Shown: positions 11,501-22,685 of the stretch, one piece after another
How positions within the stretch are numbered: the first letter of the stretch is position 1
Layout of the letters: every line of letters begins with the position of its first letter
DNA from: Tetradesmus obliquus
Taxonomy: Eukaryota; Chlorophyta; Chlorophyceae; Sphaeropleales; Scenedesmaceae
NCBI GenBank assembly: GCA_030272155.1
Contig: CP126193.1
Coordinates: 3,038,001-3,102,000 of the forward strand
Reading direction: 5' to 3'
DNA length: 64,000 nucleotides
Position numbers and translations under genes: made by a program
The notes under the pieces: generated by a model
Told to the model about the DNA's origin: nothing
Database searches by the model: none
What the model saw: the letters and a program-made list of their open reading frames with translations, nothing else

Positions 11501-14500
11501 TACATCCCCATCATCGCCTCGGTGTCTGAGCACCAGCCCACCACCTGGTCGACGTATGTGTTTGACGTGCACCTGCTGGTCTTTGGCGCGCCCGCTGGGC
11601 TCTACTTCTGCTTCAAGAGCCTGCGGGACTCGCAGCTGTTCCTGATCACGTTCGCGCTCACAGCCATCTACTTCAGCGGCATCATGATCCGGTGAGAGTG
11701 ATGTTCATTGACCAGTAGGCTCTCATCATCATCGTCTTGTGTGCAGCTGAAGTGTTTGTTACACACACAGCAGAAGTGCGTGCTAGACACTGTTGTAAGC
11801 GGAGCACCCACTCAGTTGCTGGGTGGAGCACATCAAGTAACAAACCAGGCTGCAGCGCATCGCAGATGTCCTCTGGCTAATTGCTTTCATCATCTAATGC
11901 TGGTGGTATTGTAAAGCTGTACATGCAACTACTCACATCCAGCGTGTCAAAACACACCCCATCTGCTGTGTGGCCGATTGTATTTGCAGTTTGGTGCTGG
12001 TGGCGCGCAGTGTCATCGTCTCACCTTTAGGTACATCACTGATCGTACAGGACAGCGGCCTTTTATGCCAGGCATGTGTTCTAGCTGTCCTCACTCTCAA
12101 CGCATCCCACCTGTCCCATGGCCTGCTTGTATCTGCAGTTTGATGCTGGTAGCAGCGCCAGCCTTCGTGCTGCTTGGAGCCATTGCCGTGAGCACCACGC
12201 TGTACACCTACACGGCACACCTCTGGGAGGTAGAGCCTTTGGAAGGTGATGCAGCAGCCAGCACTGCTGCTGCTGCTGCAGCTGGGCCTACCCCTGTGAA
12301 GAAGAGCAAGTCGAAGTGAGCGGGGGTGTGGAGCTGCGTATCTACGTAGAGTATACTGTACAATGTGTGACATGTTACAGGGGTTGGGCCAGTGCTGTAC
12401 TGAGCCTGGCAGGTTGCATTGCCATGCCACTGTGTAAAACAATGCCACTGTGTCTGCAGGCATCTTCAAAGCCACCACATTTGCACACCACACGCAGCTG
12501 CATCTCGCTACTAACCTGTAGCCGTATCTGGTTGTGGACTGCCTACACACATGCAGGCGTGCCTCCGAGCCTCTTGCAGCCTGCCTCACATGTACATGTA
12601 CTGCCTGTCCTGCCTACCATACACTGTAACACCTGCTGTATTGTCTGCTTGTACCGCCTGCTTGTACCGCCTGCTTGTACCGCCTGCGTGTAGCGCTTAC
12701 TTGTACTGCCCTGCTTGTACTGCCGGCCTCAGGTCTGCCTCCAAGAGCGGCGGCTTTGCCCCGCTGCCGTACCGCCGCGAGACTGCCATCCTGGTGTGTG
12801 CATTGGTCATGTTTGGCCTCGTCAGCTACAGCCGGCACTGCAACTGGGTCACCAGTGAGGCCTACAGCAGCCCCAGCATCGTGCTCATCAGTGGGTGGGG
12901 CCCGTACAGGTGGGCGTCGGTCTGTATTGTACTGTACTTTACTGTACTCTACTGCACTACAGTAGCGCAGCATCGTGCTCGTATGAGGCTGGGGACCATA
13001 CAGGTGGGCAATGCTGGTGAGCGCTGCGCTTGAAGTTACTGGGATGATTTGCTGAGTGTGGTCTTCCTGTCAATTTGGATGTCACCCGCTCTGCGTTACA
13101 AATCACTGCTCCAGTGTCTTTGCTGTCACGCACGTCACACTGTGGTGCGGCTAGCATCACCAGACTGTTGCTGCTGCTGCTGCTGCTGCTGTGCAGGATG
13201 GTGCTGGATGACTTCCGTGAGGCCTACTACTGGCTGCGGCACAACACAGCACCGGATGCGCGCATCATGTCCTGGTGGGTGTGGTGCAGGGGGTGGCGGC
13301 TGGGTGCCACTGCAATGCGCCTGCGTGCTGCATGCAAGCATTGCCACTGTATGCAATGTATTTTTGTGGCACACAGAAGCATTCAATCGCCAAGGTATGG
13401 TGCAGCGCTGCAGGCTTATGATGTGCGGCAATTGATGCGGCTGTTGGGCAAAAGCAAACACTCCCTGTATGGCTCCGTTGACACAACGTCAGCTTTGACA
13501 CTGCGGTGCTGCCTGCTGTGCATGTGTGGGTTGCAGGTGGGATTACGGCTACCAGATCACAAGTGAGTGGCTGATCGCACATGAAATGGCTGCAGCGCAT
13601 GATGGTGCTGCTTGGGACGCCAGCCGCAGGAATTGCACACTGCAATATCCTCATTTGCAGCCAGGCGCTGTTGCAACTATGGCACTTGTTGCGGTGCACG
13701 CCCACCGCCTGCCTGCGGGTGTTGCTGGATTGCTGCCATGACATTGGTGTTGGATGCACCGTGCCGATCTGTCAGTATCGAGTCAAGCAGCAGCGGCGGT
13801 CAGGCAGCAACTCTGAACTCTTCACCCTTTCTCCACGTTCCGCCCGCTCTTTGCCTGTATGCTCACCCACACTGCCGTCCCTTCTTCGCCCGCCCCACAC
13901 CACCAGGCATGGCCAACCGCACGGTCATTGTGGACAACAACACCTGGAACAACACGCACATCGCAACCGTGGGCCGCGCAATGTCCTCCAACGAATCAGC
14001 TGCCTATGAGATCATGCGGCAGCTGGATGTTGATTATGTGCTGGTCATCTTTGGCGGGCTGTCGGGCTACTCGAGTGACGATATCAACAAGTTTTTGTGG
14101 ATGGTGCGCATCGGTGGTGGCGTGTACAAGGACCACGTGCAGGAAAAGGACTTCATCTCGGAGTCGGTGAGTGTGGCTGTGGCAGGGGTGCGGCTGCTGC
14201 GGGTGTAAGGTGTAGGGTTGTTGTGTGGTTCCGAGCTGCACGGCTGCAATGACGTGCATGAGAAGGACCACGTGCAGGAGAAGCATATCATCTCGGAGTC
14301 GGTGAGTGGCTGTGGTGTAGGGTTGTTGTTGACAGGAAAGTGCCATTTGCATGTGAGCGTTGGGCAAAGTGGTCGGCGCATGATGTATTGGATGTTGTGG
14401 GTAGGGTGTGTAGGATTGTTGCATGGTTTAGCCCTGCACGGCTGCGTGGAGGCTGCATTGTTATTGGTGGTGCGGAAGCCTGCTACATGAATCATACTGA

Positions 14501-15832
14501 CCCATAGCGTGTACAAGGACCACGTGCAGGAGAAGGATTTCATCTCGGAGTCGGTGAGTGTGGCCGGGGTGTAGGGTTATTGAAAGAGATTGCATTGTGC
14601 TTGCAAGCGTCCAAACGCAGTGTCCGGCGCATGATGTTGTGTGGGTATGGGGTGTAGGGTTGTTGTATGGTTGAGTGCTGCACGGCTGCGGTGCAGTGCA
14701 CGAAACTGCCTTGCTGGTGGTGCTAATGGGTGCTGCTTTGATCATCTACGTATGGAAGGCCTGCTGACGTGCCGCGCCGCACCCCACCCGCAGGGCGAGC
14801 ACACCACTGCGGAGGGCGCCACGTCCGTCATGCTAGACAGCCTGATGTACAACCCACAACATGGCTCCCAGCTCAAAACCTGACATCTTTTGAATCACAT
14901 TGCGGTGATGTCACCGCAGGGCGAGTACACGATCGCGGAGGGCGCCACCCCTACCATGCTTGACAGCCTGATGTACAAGGCCTCCTTCTATGACTTTGGC
15001 AACGTGATGACGGAGCAGGGTAAGCCCACTGGCTGGGACCGCGTGCGCCAGAAGGAGATTGCGCGCAAGCACTACGAGCTGGACCACATCCAGGAGGCCT
15101 TCACCAGGTGCGCATTGTGTTGCCTTGTGCCTTTCTTTTCGTTCTCGTTGAGTTGGCAGCCCAGAGTTTTAGACTGTAGGAAGCTAAACCACCTGCAGGA
15201 GGCCTTCACCAGGTGGGCAGGATGTGTCTGCTGTGCTTGTCTTGTTTGTGGCTTGTGTTGGCAGCAGGAGTTTAGTTCATTGACATTGACTACAATTTGG
15301 TGACATTTAGCAGCTGTAGCACCTGCAGGAGGCCTTCACCAGGTGGGGCGGGTGTCTTATGTATGTATGTTGTGCCTGTTGTGTGTGTATGTTGGTGGGT
15401 GCGGGAATCACATTTTGACGGGTCAGCGCTGCAGCATCTGCGGGAGGCCTTCGCCAGGTGTGTGAACGTGATTGGAGGGGGCCGGGGGGGGGGGGGCATT
15501 TTGAGGCTGGTGTTGCGCTTCCAAGATGTGCTTGTCTGTTCTCTTGGCTTGCGGTTGGCATCCCAGACGGCTTGATGTGGCAGTTTGCAGGGCTTCACTG
15601 AGCAGGGCCCTGCGCGTGTTGCCTGTTGCAGCAGTTGCCTTGCTGCGTAGGTTGCCTGATCTTTGGTCCGCAGCCAAGAGATGTGTGTGGCAGCTGGTTG
15701 TGCGACCCTGTGCCGATAAAGTGCTACGGTGCTGACTTTGTGCTGCTGCTGCTGCTGCTGCCGTGCTGCAGTGAGCACTGGATCGTGCGCATCTTCAGTG
15801 TGAAGGACCTGGCCAACAGGGCGGAGCGCTGA
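7614..15832 (+). CDS. STT3: oligosaccharyltransferase catalytic subunit STT3
   Basis: Transfers the lipid-linked oligosaccharide to Asn in the ER lumen. Exons: 7614-7721, 8030-8113, 8587-8778, 9422-9506, 10024-10316, 10722-10923, 11439-11691, 12139-12315, 12733-12909, 13197-13274, 13537-13562, 13907-14166, 14920-15107, 15772-15832; total 2184 nt, 727 aa, the normal family length. All diagnostic motifs are present: first DxD region EFDPYFNYR (residues 48-56), second acidic motif GSYDNE (165-170), external-loop [10 protein letters not shown] (349-358), the acceptor-binding WWDYG (550-554) and the [12 protein letters not shown] helix (616-627). The N-terminal half is a string of membrane segments. 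A Lys/Ala/Ser-rich linker of about 45 residues joins exons 8 and 9 and is longer than usual. Exon 11 is only 26 nt and carries WDYG. Start is the first ATG of the only phase-compatible first exon (membrane helix ending AFSIRL, joining FSVLRYESV). Confidence 0.95.
8855..9050 (+). repeat. echoes of the STT3 exon 3 3' end in intron 3
   Basis: The last about 35 bases of exon 3 plus donor (8745-8785) recur, progressively decayed, at about 8860-8900 and 9005-9045, each followed by a similar GGGCAGCTGGGCAGCAG stretch. Confidence 0.75.
9561..9741 (+). repeat. long near-perfect foldback in STT3 intron 4
   Basis: Arm 9561-9639 is the reverse complement of 9663-9741 with four differences in 79; in RNA three become G-U pairs, leaving one true mismatch. 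The loop is 23 bases. It is either a small foldback/MITE-like element or a small-RNA precursor transcribed with STT3. No clear target-site duplication is visible. Confidence 0.85.
10595..10645 (+). repeat. echo of the STT3 exon 6 acceptor and 5' end
   Basis: A CAG acceptor plus the first about 40 bases of exon 6 (10719-10765) recur in diverged form about 124 bases upstream, inside intron 5. Confidence 0.7.
11090..11385 (+). repeat. three echoes of the STT3 exon 7 acceptor and 5' end
   Basis: The exon 7 start (11436-11485) is preceded by copies at about 11094, 11205 and 11316, at intervals of about 111-122 bases. The nearest copy matches more than 40 exonic bases and keeps GCAG before them; the farther copies are more decayed. 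Flanking intron (TTCTGCATGCTGTCTCA-like) repeats with each unit. Confidence 0.85.
11941..12020 (+). repeat. echo of the STT3 exon 8 acceptor and 5' end
   Basis: A TGCAG acceptor followed by TTTGGTGCTGGTGGC at about 11984 mirrors the true acceptor and exon 8 start at 12134-12155, about 152 bases downstream. Confidence 0.65.
12640..12732 (+). repeat. 13-bp minisatellite at a 3' splice site
   Basis: Units of the type CTGCTTGTACCGC are repeated four to six times with decay and run directly into the acceptor of STT3 exon 9. Confidence 0.75.
14262..14565 (+). repeat. two echoes of the STT3 exon 12 3' end
   Basis: The last about 45 bases of exon 12 with its donor (14121-14175) recur at about 14262-14310 and 14508-14560. 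The second copy is nearly identical and is preceded by an AG. The following intronic sequence (GTGTAGGGTTGTTG...) repeats too. Confidence 0.85.
14791..14872 (+). repeat. echo of the STT3 exon 13 acceptor and 5' end
   Basis: CAG plus about 65 bases at 14791-14860 copy the true exon 13 start (14917-14986), exactly 126 bases upstream. Splicing into this copy would read through to a stop at about 14881, so it is a decoy rather than an exon. Confidence 0.85.
15180..15462 (+). repeat. three echoes of the STT3 exon 13 3' end
   Basis: The exon 13 end with its AG|GT donor (15086-15112) recurs at about 15188-15216, 15322-15348 and 15436-15462, at spacings of about 105-135 bases. Confidence 0.85.
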
Positions 15833-16838
15833 GCAGCAGCAGCAGCAGCTGGCTACCGGTCGCCGCGCTGAGCAGCAGCCTGCAGGGCGGAGCGCTGAGC
15901 AGCAGCAGGCATCCATGTGCGGCGCTGAGCAGCAGCAGCTGCAGGGCGTCCCGCTGAGCAGCAGGTGGCGTCAATGTGCAGCTGCTGCAGCTGCCCTTCT
16001 GTGCGGCATGCGGCTTGCAAGCAGTGTGGGGAGGTAGCTTTGGCTGCTGGTCCGAAGGGTGGTGTAGGACAGGGGCTTGGTTCTGGGTCAGTAAGGGGCT
16101 TGTGAAAATGGGGGCCTGGGCTGAGCCGTCCGCTCAGCGTGGTGTTGCAAGCAGCATGAGATAGATTGTTGCTTGTCAACGTTGGTGCGTCACTTCGCGA
16201 CTCCAAGCTCTGTGTATGTTTCGGATTTCAAGTTGTGTGGCAGTGCTGATGCAGCAGCCATCATGCATGGCGTGTGAGGAAGTAAGCATTACCAGCATAG
16301 GAATGCTTGTTACACCTCGTGTAAAGCAAAGGCATTTGCGAAGTTCAATGCAGGGCCACCAGAAGAAGAGGATGTGTGATTGTTATCATAACAGGTTGAG
16401 GAGTGCCAATGTGCACAGCTGGCGACGCAGATGCTGTAGGCTGCGCGATATCTGCCTCTCAGGCCTAGGCGTGCTCCAGTGCACAGCAATCCGGTGTGAC
16501 GTTACTCAAACAACAGCTACATGCCAGCTATTTGTTCAGGGCAGCCATGCTGCACCAGTGCGTGAGTGGTGCACATGTGTGTCCGTACGGTGTGTGAAGC
16601 TGCACCATGCCCGGCATGCCAGGGGCGCTGGCATCGCCTATAGGCGTAGCTACGCTGTTGGCAGTAACAGACAGGATCAAGCAAAGCCTGCACAGCCAGC
16701 CATGGCAATCGCTTGGTGTTGGTTTATGACGCCGCCCCCGCCCAGCCATAACACCCCGCCATAGCGCCAAACCAATGACCCGGTTACACTGAGTCACGTA
16801 CCCAACCATGCCACGCCAGCTGCAGCCGCCTCAGAACC
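15833..16838. other. convergent 3' region with repeated STT3 terminal sequence
   Basis: Bases 15833-15960 hold four to five decayed copies of the STT3 end, each with GCGCTGAGCAGCAG, so the stop codon context itself is tandemly repeated. The rest, to 16838, has no convincing coding sequence. Plus-strand TGTAA at about 16320 is a possible STT3 poly(A) signal. Confidence 0.65.
16784..16788 (-). terminator. candidate TGTAA polyadenylation signal
   Basis: Minus-strand TGTAA about 50 bases behind the asparaginyl-tRNA synthetase stop codon. Confidence 0.5.
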
Positions 16839-17516
16839 TCAGAACTTGCAGTGGCTGGGGTAGCGCGGGAAGGGGATCACGTCCCTGATGTTCTCCACGC
16901 CAGTGCTGAACTGCACCAGCCGCTCAAACCCTAGCCCAAACCCTGCGTGCGGCACTGAACCATAGCGCCGCAGGTCCAGGTACCACCAGTAGTCCTCGGG
17001 GTCCAGCCCGCTGCCTGCCATGCGCTGAGTCAGCACGTCAAGGCGCTCCTCGCGCTGGCTGCCACCGATGAGCTCGCCAACCCTGCGGCGCAGAAGAAAG
17101 CAGTGGGCTTTAGTTAGTTGTTCATTCATGCTTGGGCTGGTGCCGATTACTTTGTTACTTTGCCGCTCCTCACGCCGCCGATGAGCTCGCCCACCCTGTG
17201 GGGATGAGGCGCAGAAAAGGTTCGACAGCAGTGGGTGGATACATAAGTTAATCAATCATGTTGGGGCTCGTGCCCTTTTGCTACTATGCCGCTCCTCGCG
17301 CCGCTCCAGTCACTGAGCTCGCCAGCCCTGGAGGATGCAGCCTGGCAGGCAGCAGCAGCAGTAGCAGCACACTTCAGCTTCAAGTGCATGCAGATGTGCT
17401 TGTGTTTCGCTACACCGGCACGGCTAACAACATGCCACACATTGAAAACAACACACGGGGTCAGGGGTAATGCTCACTTGGGCACCAGCAGGTCCATGGC
17501 TGCCACTGTCTGGCCA

Positions 17517-17562
<46 letters not shown>

Positions 17563-20500
17563 CGGTCACGATGAGGGGGGACTTGGCAAAGATGACCTCA
17601 GACAGGTAGCTGCAGCGGCAACAGCGGCGGCAGCAGCATGACATGAGCTGAAGAATATGACAATGCGATGGCAAGCAGGCTGTGTCAGAAGTTGCTGGCA
17701 CTTTGGTATGCATTGGGGTAGTCGGTTACAACCAGCGAGGACTTGGAAAAAATGACCTGCAACAGGTAGCTGCGGCAGCAGCAGCAGCAGCAGCAGCAGG
17801 ATAGGAGTCACATACCGTCACATTGATGGCGGGCAGGCGCCACAAAACAGGTCACAGCGTGGAGCAGCAGCTGTGTATATATAGAGAGCTGGAACACCAC
17901 ACATGTAGTTGCGTCTGGTGCGCGGAAGGCGCGCATTCGTGATTCTGCTGCCGCTGCTGCTGCCGCCGCGTCCTCACCGCTCGTGCTCGCTCTGCAGGTC
18001 GATGCCCCACGCCACCGGGTACTCAAACTGCTTGCCGCTGGCCAGCAGCAGCTTGATGGCCTCAGTGTACGTGACAGTGGCAAAGGGCTTGTCCAGCACG
18101 TCCTGCAGCCGCGCCAGCAGCCCCTTCTCAACCATGGCGTCAAAGAAGGCCAGGTCCTCGGGGCAGTGCTGCGGGGGGAGGCAACATGAACAGCGATGGG
18201 TTTTTTAAATGCAGCTGCTTGCATGATGGTGCAGCACGCAAGGCGTCCAAGAAGGCCAGGTCCTCGGGGCAGTGCTGCAGGGGCAGGCAGGCAGGCAGAC
18301 ATACCAGCGGTTGCTGTCAGCACCACGGCATCACAGCGCCATTGTGCCTCGTTGCGCAACACTGCACATCTGTGTACTTGTGCGCTGTTGCCACCAACAC
18401 GTGTTCCAACCAAGCTCACAGGCAGACAATGACCGGATTACAATGTTGTAGCCATTAAAACAACATCTCTTTACACAACACATAACATCATTCTCATGCT
18501 TACACCCTCAACAGCTCCACCTCCATGATGTAGAGCACGCAGTGCTTCCAGTATGCCTCCGCACAGGGCACATCATCAGCCAGGTCAGTAAAGGCCAGCT
18601 CCGACTCCGCAGCCCTCACCTAAAACTACAACACGTTACTAACACCTGTCATAACACACCCACCTCCATGATGTAGCGCACACAGTGCTTCAAGTATGCC
18701 TCCGCGCAGGCCATGTTGTCTGCCAGGTCAGCAAAGGCCAGCTCCGCCTCTACAGCCCTTACCTAAACAATAACATGTTACTAACACATGTTATAACATA
18801 CCCACCTCCATAATGTAGCGCACGCAGTGCTTCAAGTATGCTTCCGCGCAGGCCATGTCATCAGCCAGGTCAGCAAAGGCCAGCTCAGGTTCAATCATCC
18901 AGAACTCCGCCAGGTGGCGGCTGGTGTTGCTGTTTTCAGCGCGGAAGGTGGGGCCGAAGGTGTAGATGTCGCCGAGCGCTGACGCGTACATCTCGCCTGC
19001 GGGCAGAATAACATACAACATGAATGAATGAATGAGCTACGCGTGGTGTGTTAATACTCGCCACCCGCATAAGTTAAGGGAGGGTGTGTGTGTGACGATG
19101 AGGATACCCCATGCGCCTTCACACCTCCTACCATACATACAACATAACATGTTGTAACATGGCTTAACAGAAGGTGGGCCTAAAGGTGTAGATGTCGCCC
19201 AGCGCTGTTGCATGCATCTCGCCTGCGGGAAAAACAATGTCCAGCACAATCAGCACAACCTAGTGCATGTTTGTGTCTGACCCAGCACACAGGTAGACAG
19301 CCCACACCCAGACCAGCAGCCGCACCGTTGAGCTGCCCCGAGACTGTCAGGAAGACCTTCTCCCCAAAAAAGTCCTGGGAAAAGTCCACCTGGCCCCCAG
19401 GCGTCAGCGGCAGGCTGGCGCGGCCAGCAGCAGCCTCCATGTCTGCTAGGCGGCCCTTGAGCCGCTTCAGCTGCGCCACTTCCTCAGCCACCTTGTCTGC
19501 ATCGGCTGAGGCTGCCTTGGCCTGGCAGAGGTAGCAGCAGCAATGCAGATGGCAGGAAACGCTTGAGTGTGATGATACAGCACCATGGATCAAAGATTCC
19601 CACAGCAACATTGCTGGAGAACTGAAAGAATTGAGGGTTTGAACATGTCTTGAGATGAGCCAGGCGGCCCTTGAGCCGCTTCAGCTAAGCGACCTCCTCG
19701 GCCACCTTGTCTGCATCAGCTGACGCGGCCTTGGCCTGGGAAAGGTTGCGGCAGCAGCAGGACAACAAGATCACGAGACAGAGATGCATATGCAGAAGAT
19801 GTGCACAACTGACAGCAGCAGTGCCAGCAATGAACAAGAAGGCGAACACACTACAGATCAAAAACAAGCCCAAGAGCATGTGCTGGGTTTTGCCGTCAGC
19901 AGCAGCAGCGGTCTCACCTGCTTCACTGCTGCTCCTTGTGTTGCTACGTCCTGCTGCAGCTGCTGCACCTGCTGCTGAGCTGCAGCAGCGGCGGCTGGGT
20001 CAACACCAGACAGCAGCGTAGTCACCTGGCGGCAGCAGCGGAAACAGCAGCAGCAACAAGCTCAGGCACAGTTGTTGACTGCCAGCCGCTGCTGTTTGCT
20101 GGCAACCACATATGCACTGGCACAAACCACACAGCTTGTGTGTCATGCATGTGCCAGCCGATGTAGGTGCACACTCCCTGGCATGCTGTACAGCAGCACC
20201 TGCCTGCAAACAAACCTGGTGATCCTGGCCGGATATGCCACAAGCCCCCCCCCCCCCCACCCACATCCCTGGCCCGCCACTTGGAGCGTCTGCCCCACGC
20301 CCTCACAATCGCATGCAGTTGCACCCCGCTGCAGCTACCTCCCCCACTCCCCCCCCCCCACTCACTCACACCCACCTGGAACATCTCCCCCGCACCCTCA
20401 CAATCACTGGCGGATAGGATGGGCGTGTGCACGTACTGGAAGCCGGCCCCCTGGAAGAAGGTGTGCGTGGCGTGGCTCAGCGCGCTGCGCACGCGCGCCA

Positions 20501-21556
20501 CGCCCGCGATGGTGTTGGTGCGCGGCCGCAGGTGCGCGATGCCGCGCAGGAACTCCAGCGTGTGGCGCTTCTGTGGGCGTAAAAAAGAGATGGAATGACA
20601 GAGAATGAGTGAGGACGAGTGAGGACGAGTGAGGCAGGCACAGCAGCAGCGATGCCTTGCAGGAACTCCAGCGTGTGACGCTTCAGCAGGCGGTCAAATG
20701 GTCAATGATCAAATCCAACGAGAGCACCTGAGGGCGAAGGGAAGATAATTTAGGCGGCGGTGCACATGCACTCTTTGCTGGGGCGGTGTGAGTAGGCTGT
20801 CATGGGGTGGGCGTTGCCCAGCAGCAGGAGCGAGCTGCTGCTGTTGCAGCTGGCGTTCTCTGAGTTTCAGTCAGTCCAGGAACGTGCTCTGCTGATGGTA
20901 GAGGCAACAGCGCCAATGCCATCAACACCATTGTGTAATGCTTCCAACCAAACTGACTGCGCCTCGCAGCGCTCCCAGCATGCAACCCCACAGCCACGCA
21001 CCTTCTGCAGCGGGTAGCTCTCAGCGTCGCAGCCGCCCACCAGCACCAGCCTGTCAGCCTTGAGCTCCACTGCCTGCTTGGCCCCGGGTGACGCCACCAG
21101 CTGACCACTGGCACACACAGCAGCACCTGGCGGCAGCAGGCACAGCAGCCACAACCACAGCAGCAGCACAAAGCATGAGAATGTCAGAGCAAATGCTATG
21201 CGTCTCGCTGCGGACCTGCTGCCCTCTTGCTGCAAAAAACCACAACACTGACAGCATTGCTTAGACCTTCACCGCCGCTGCCGCACAGACCACCCCGCCC
21301 CCACGTTGCACTACTTGTATCATGACCATCTGCCCCACTGCCCGCCCACCTGTAACCAGCTGCCCGCCCTCCAGCAGCTCCCAGCTCTCCAAAAAATTGT
21401 TCATCGTTGTACTAGCTGCAGTGTTATGTATTACTGCTTACATCTCCCCCAGTGCCAGCCCACCTGTGGCCAGCTGCCCGCCCTCCAGCAGCTCCCAGCC
21501 CTCCGCCCCGGGCTCCACCACCACCTGGATGCCGCTCATGGTGCTGCCGTCGTTCA

Positions 21557-21596
<40 letters not shown>

Positions 21597-22685
21597 TCAG
21601 GGGCAGGTGAAGCTTTTGGGCAGAGCAAAGCACATGATGAAGCTTAAGGATGGGGCACTGCACGCCAGGCAATTCGCGGATTGCTTGCTACTCTTGACAC
21701 TCGGCCATTGCACATGCCGCGCGACACATGCTGCTGCTGCAGCTTATCCACTAGGCCAGCGCTCTGGGTGACAAACAGCGAGCATGGCGGCAGGAATACC
21801 CGCAGCTGCTGCTTCTCTGTGTGCTGCTGTCCCTGCTGCAGCAGCTGCTGCTTCCAGGGCCCTGCCAAACATGCTGCTGCTGCTGCTGCTGCTGCCAGGC
21901 CCCTGCCACACATGACGCCACAAACTCTGCCACCCACCTGCATGAAGGCGAACTGCTTCTGCGCCCGCACCGTGCGCAGCCAGCCGCGCACCTCCACCTG
22001 CTGGCCCACATGCAGCGGCTCGGCACTGCCTGGCGAGCAGCGCTGCCAGCAGCAGCAGCAGCAGCAGCAGCAGCACATGAGGCGCGTGCAAACATCAGTC
22101 AAGGGGTAGGCAGCAGCTGCATGAGGTATACAGCAAGAAGTTCACGAATGTGGTCGCTGCTGGTCACTGGTCAGGCTGCAGACTGGCGGCATCAGGACTC
22201 AGCCTGTTGTGCTGATACGCAGTCAGCCTAGCTGGATACAGTCACATTGGCATGACTACATGCTGTTGAGTTCGCTGTTGTCATAGACACATGTGGCCAA
22301 AGCACAAAATCATCTGTTAGCAGTCTGTGGGGACTGTACAGGGACCCTGGTTACAGCAGCTGCATGTTCATGGTCAAGCAAGGTTCTAGCTTACCAAGAG
22401 CTCCTTAATAGTGGTCTTGGGCTTGAACTCTCGTCGTTCACGTGGAGTTTCTAGCGGTGCTGAGGCTGCCGGTGCTGCTGATTGAGCTGCTGCTGCTGCT
22501 GCTTCTGCCTGGGCCACATCTGTAGCAGCCTTCCTGACAGGTGCACAGCGGTGCCGCTGCGCTGGGCCACAGCTAAGCGGCAGCTGTGTCTTACATGTTC
22601 TAGATAGCGCCCGGGTGAATGGCGCCTGCATGGTGGCTACTGTACACGCTCGCAGTCTGAAGGCTCCACGAACAATCCCTATCAT
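16839..22685 (-). CDS. NARS: asparaginyl-tRNA synthetase, organellar type
   Basis: Class II synthetase that charges tRNA-Asn. Exons in transcription order: 22685-22395, 22042-21938, 21557-21464, 21126-21002, 20570-20376, 20025-19918, 19521-19326, 18996-18806, 18168-17978, 17609-17478, 17082-16839; 1872 nt, 623 aa. Residues 98-205 form the OB-fold anticodon domain ([29 protein letters not shown]). Motif 2 is [15 protein letters not shown] (389-403) and motif 3 is GFGLGFER (590-597), followed by [14 protein letters not shown]. An Ala/Gln/Lys-rich coiled insert (about 271-350) sits after the active-site FQVTTL, as in plant organellar AsnRS. The first exon ([23 protein letters not shown], then polyAla) looks like a transit peptide, so chloroplast and/or mitochondrion is likely. 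Start is uncertain among Met at 22751, 22685 and 22631. Confidence 0.93.
17160..17335 (-). repeat. two echoes of the AsnRS last-exon 5' end
   Basis: Around the true acceptor (17040-17090) the sequence CGCTCCTCGCG...GAGCTCGCC is repeated at about 17164-17205 and 17287-17330, inside the intron upstream of the last exon. Confidence 0.65.
17700..17800 (-). repeat. echo of the AsnRS exon 10 5' end plus (CAG)n
   Basis: Bases about 17712-17775 copy the start of exon 10 (17553-17615) with substitutions. A plus-strand CAG run (minus-strand CTG) at 17774-17799 precedes it in transcription. Confidence 0.7.
18238..18282 (-). repeat. echo of the AsnRS exon 9 acceptor and 5' end
   Basis: Bases 18240-18280 repeat the exon 9 start and its CTGC acceptor complement found at 18137-18178, about 104 bases away. 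Confidence 0.75.
18514..18803 (-). repeat. two extra units of the AsnRS exon 8 3' end (period about 143 bp)
   Basis: The true end of exon 8 (18806-18890) and the adjacent intron recur as complete units at about 18658-18800 and 18514-18657. Each unit includes the CCCAC complement of a GT donor and about 90 exon-like bases. Confidence 0.88.
19163..19228 (-). repeat. echo of the AsnRS exon 8 5' end
   Basis: About 60 bases matching the beginning of exon 8 and its acceptor (18945-19002) lie upstream in the same intron. Exon 8 is therefore echoed at both edges. Confidence 0.75.
19653..19760 (-). pseudogene. decayed pseudo-exon copy of AsnRS exon 7 with an in-frame stop
   Basis: About 90 bases duplicate the 5' half of exon 7 (19440-19535). 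The acceptor AG before GCCAAGG is kept, and the reading frame continues as [17 protein letters not shown] before hitting TAG. Inclusion would truncate the synthetase. Confidence 0.75.
20650..20695 (-). repeat. echo of the AsnRS exon 5 5' end
   Basis: GATGCC..GCAGGAACTCCAGCGTGTG at about 20650-20682 copies 20538-20566 at the start of exon 5. Confidence 0.7.
21340..21400 (-). repeat. echo of the AsnRS exon 3 3' end
   Basis: About 50 bases at 21345-21393 repeat the exon 3 end and donor at 21457-21507. Confidence 0.75.

Noticed and set aside
14508-14553. Nearly perfect second copy of the STT3 exon 12 end as a genuine extra exon
   Set aside because: It would insert 46 nt, not a multiple of three, and STT3 closes perfectly in frame and length without it.
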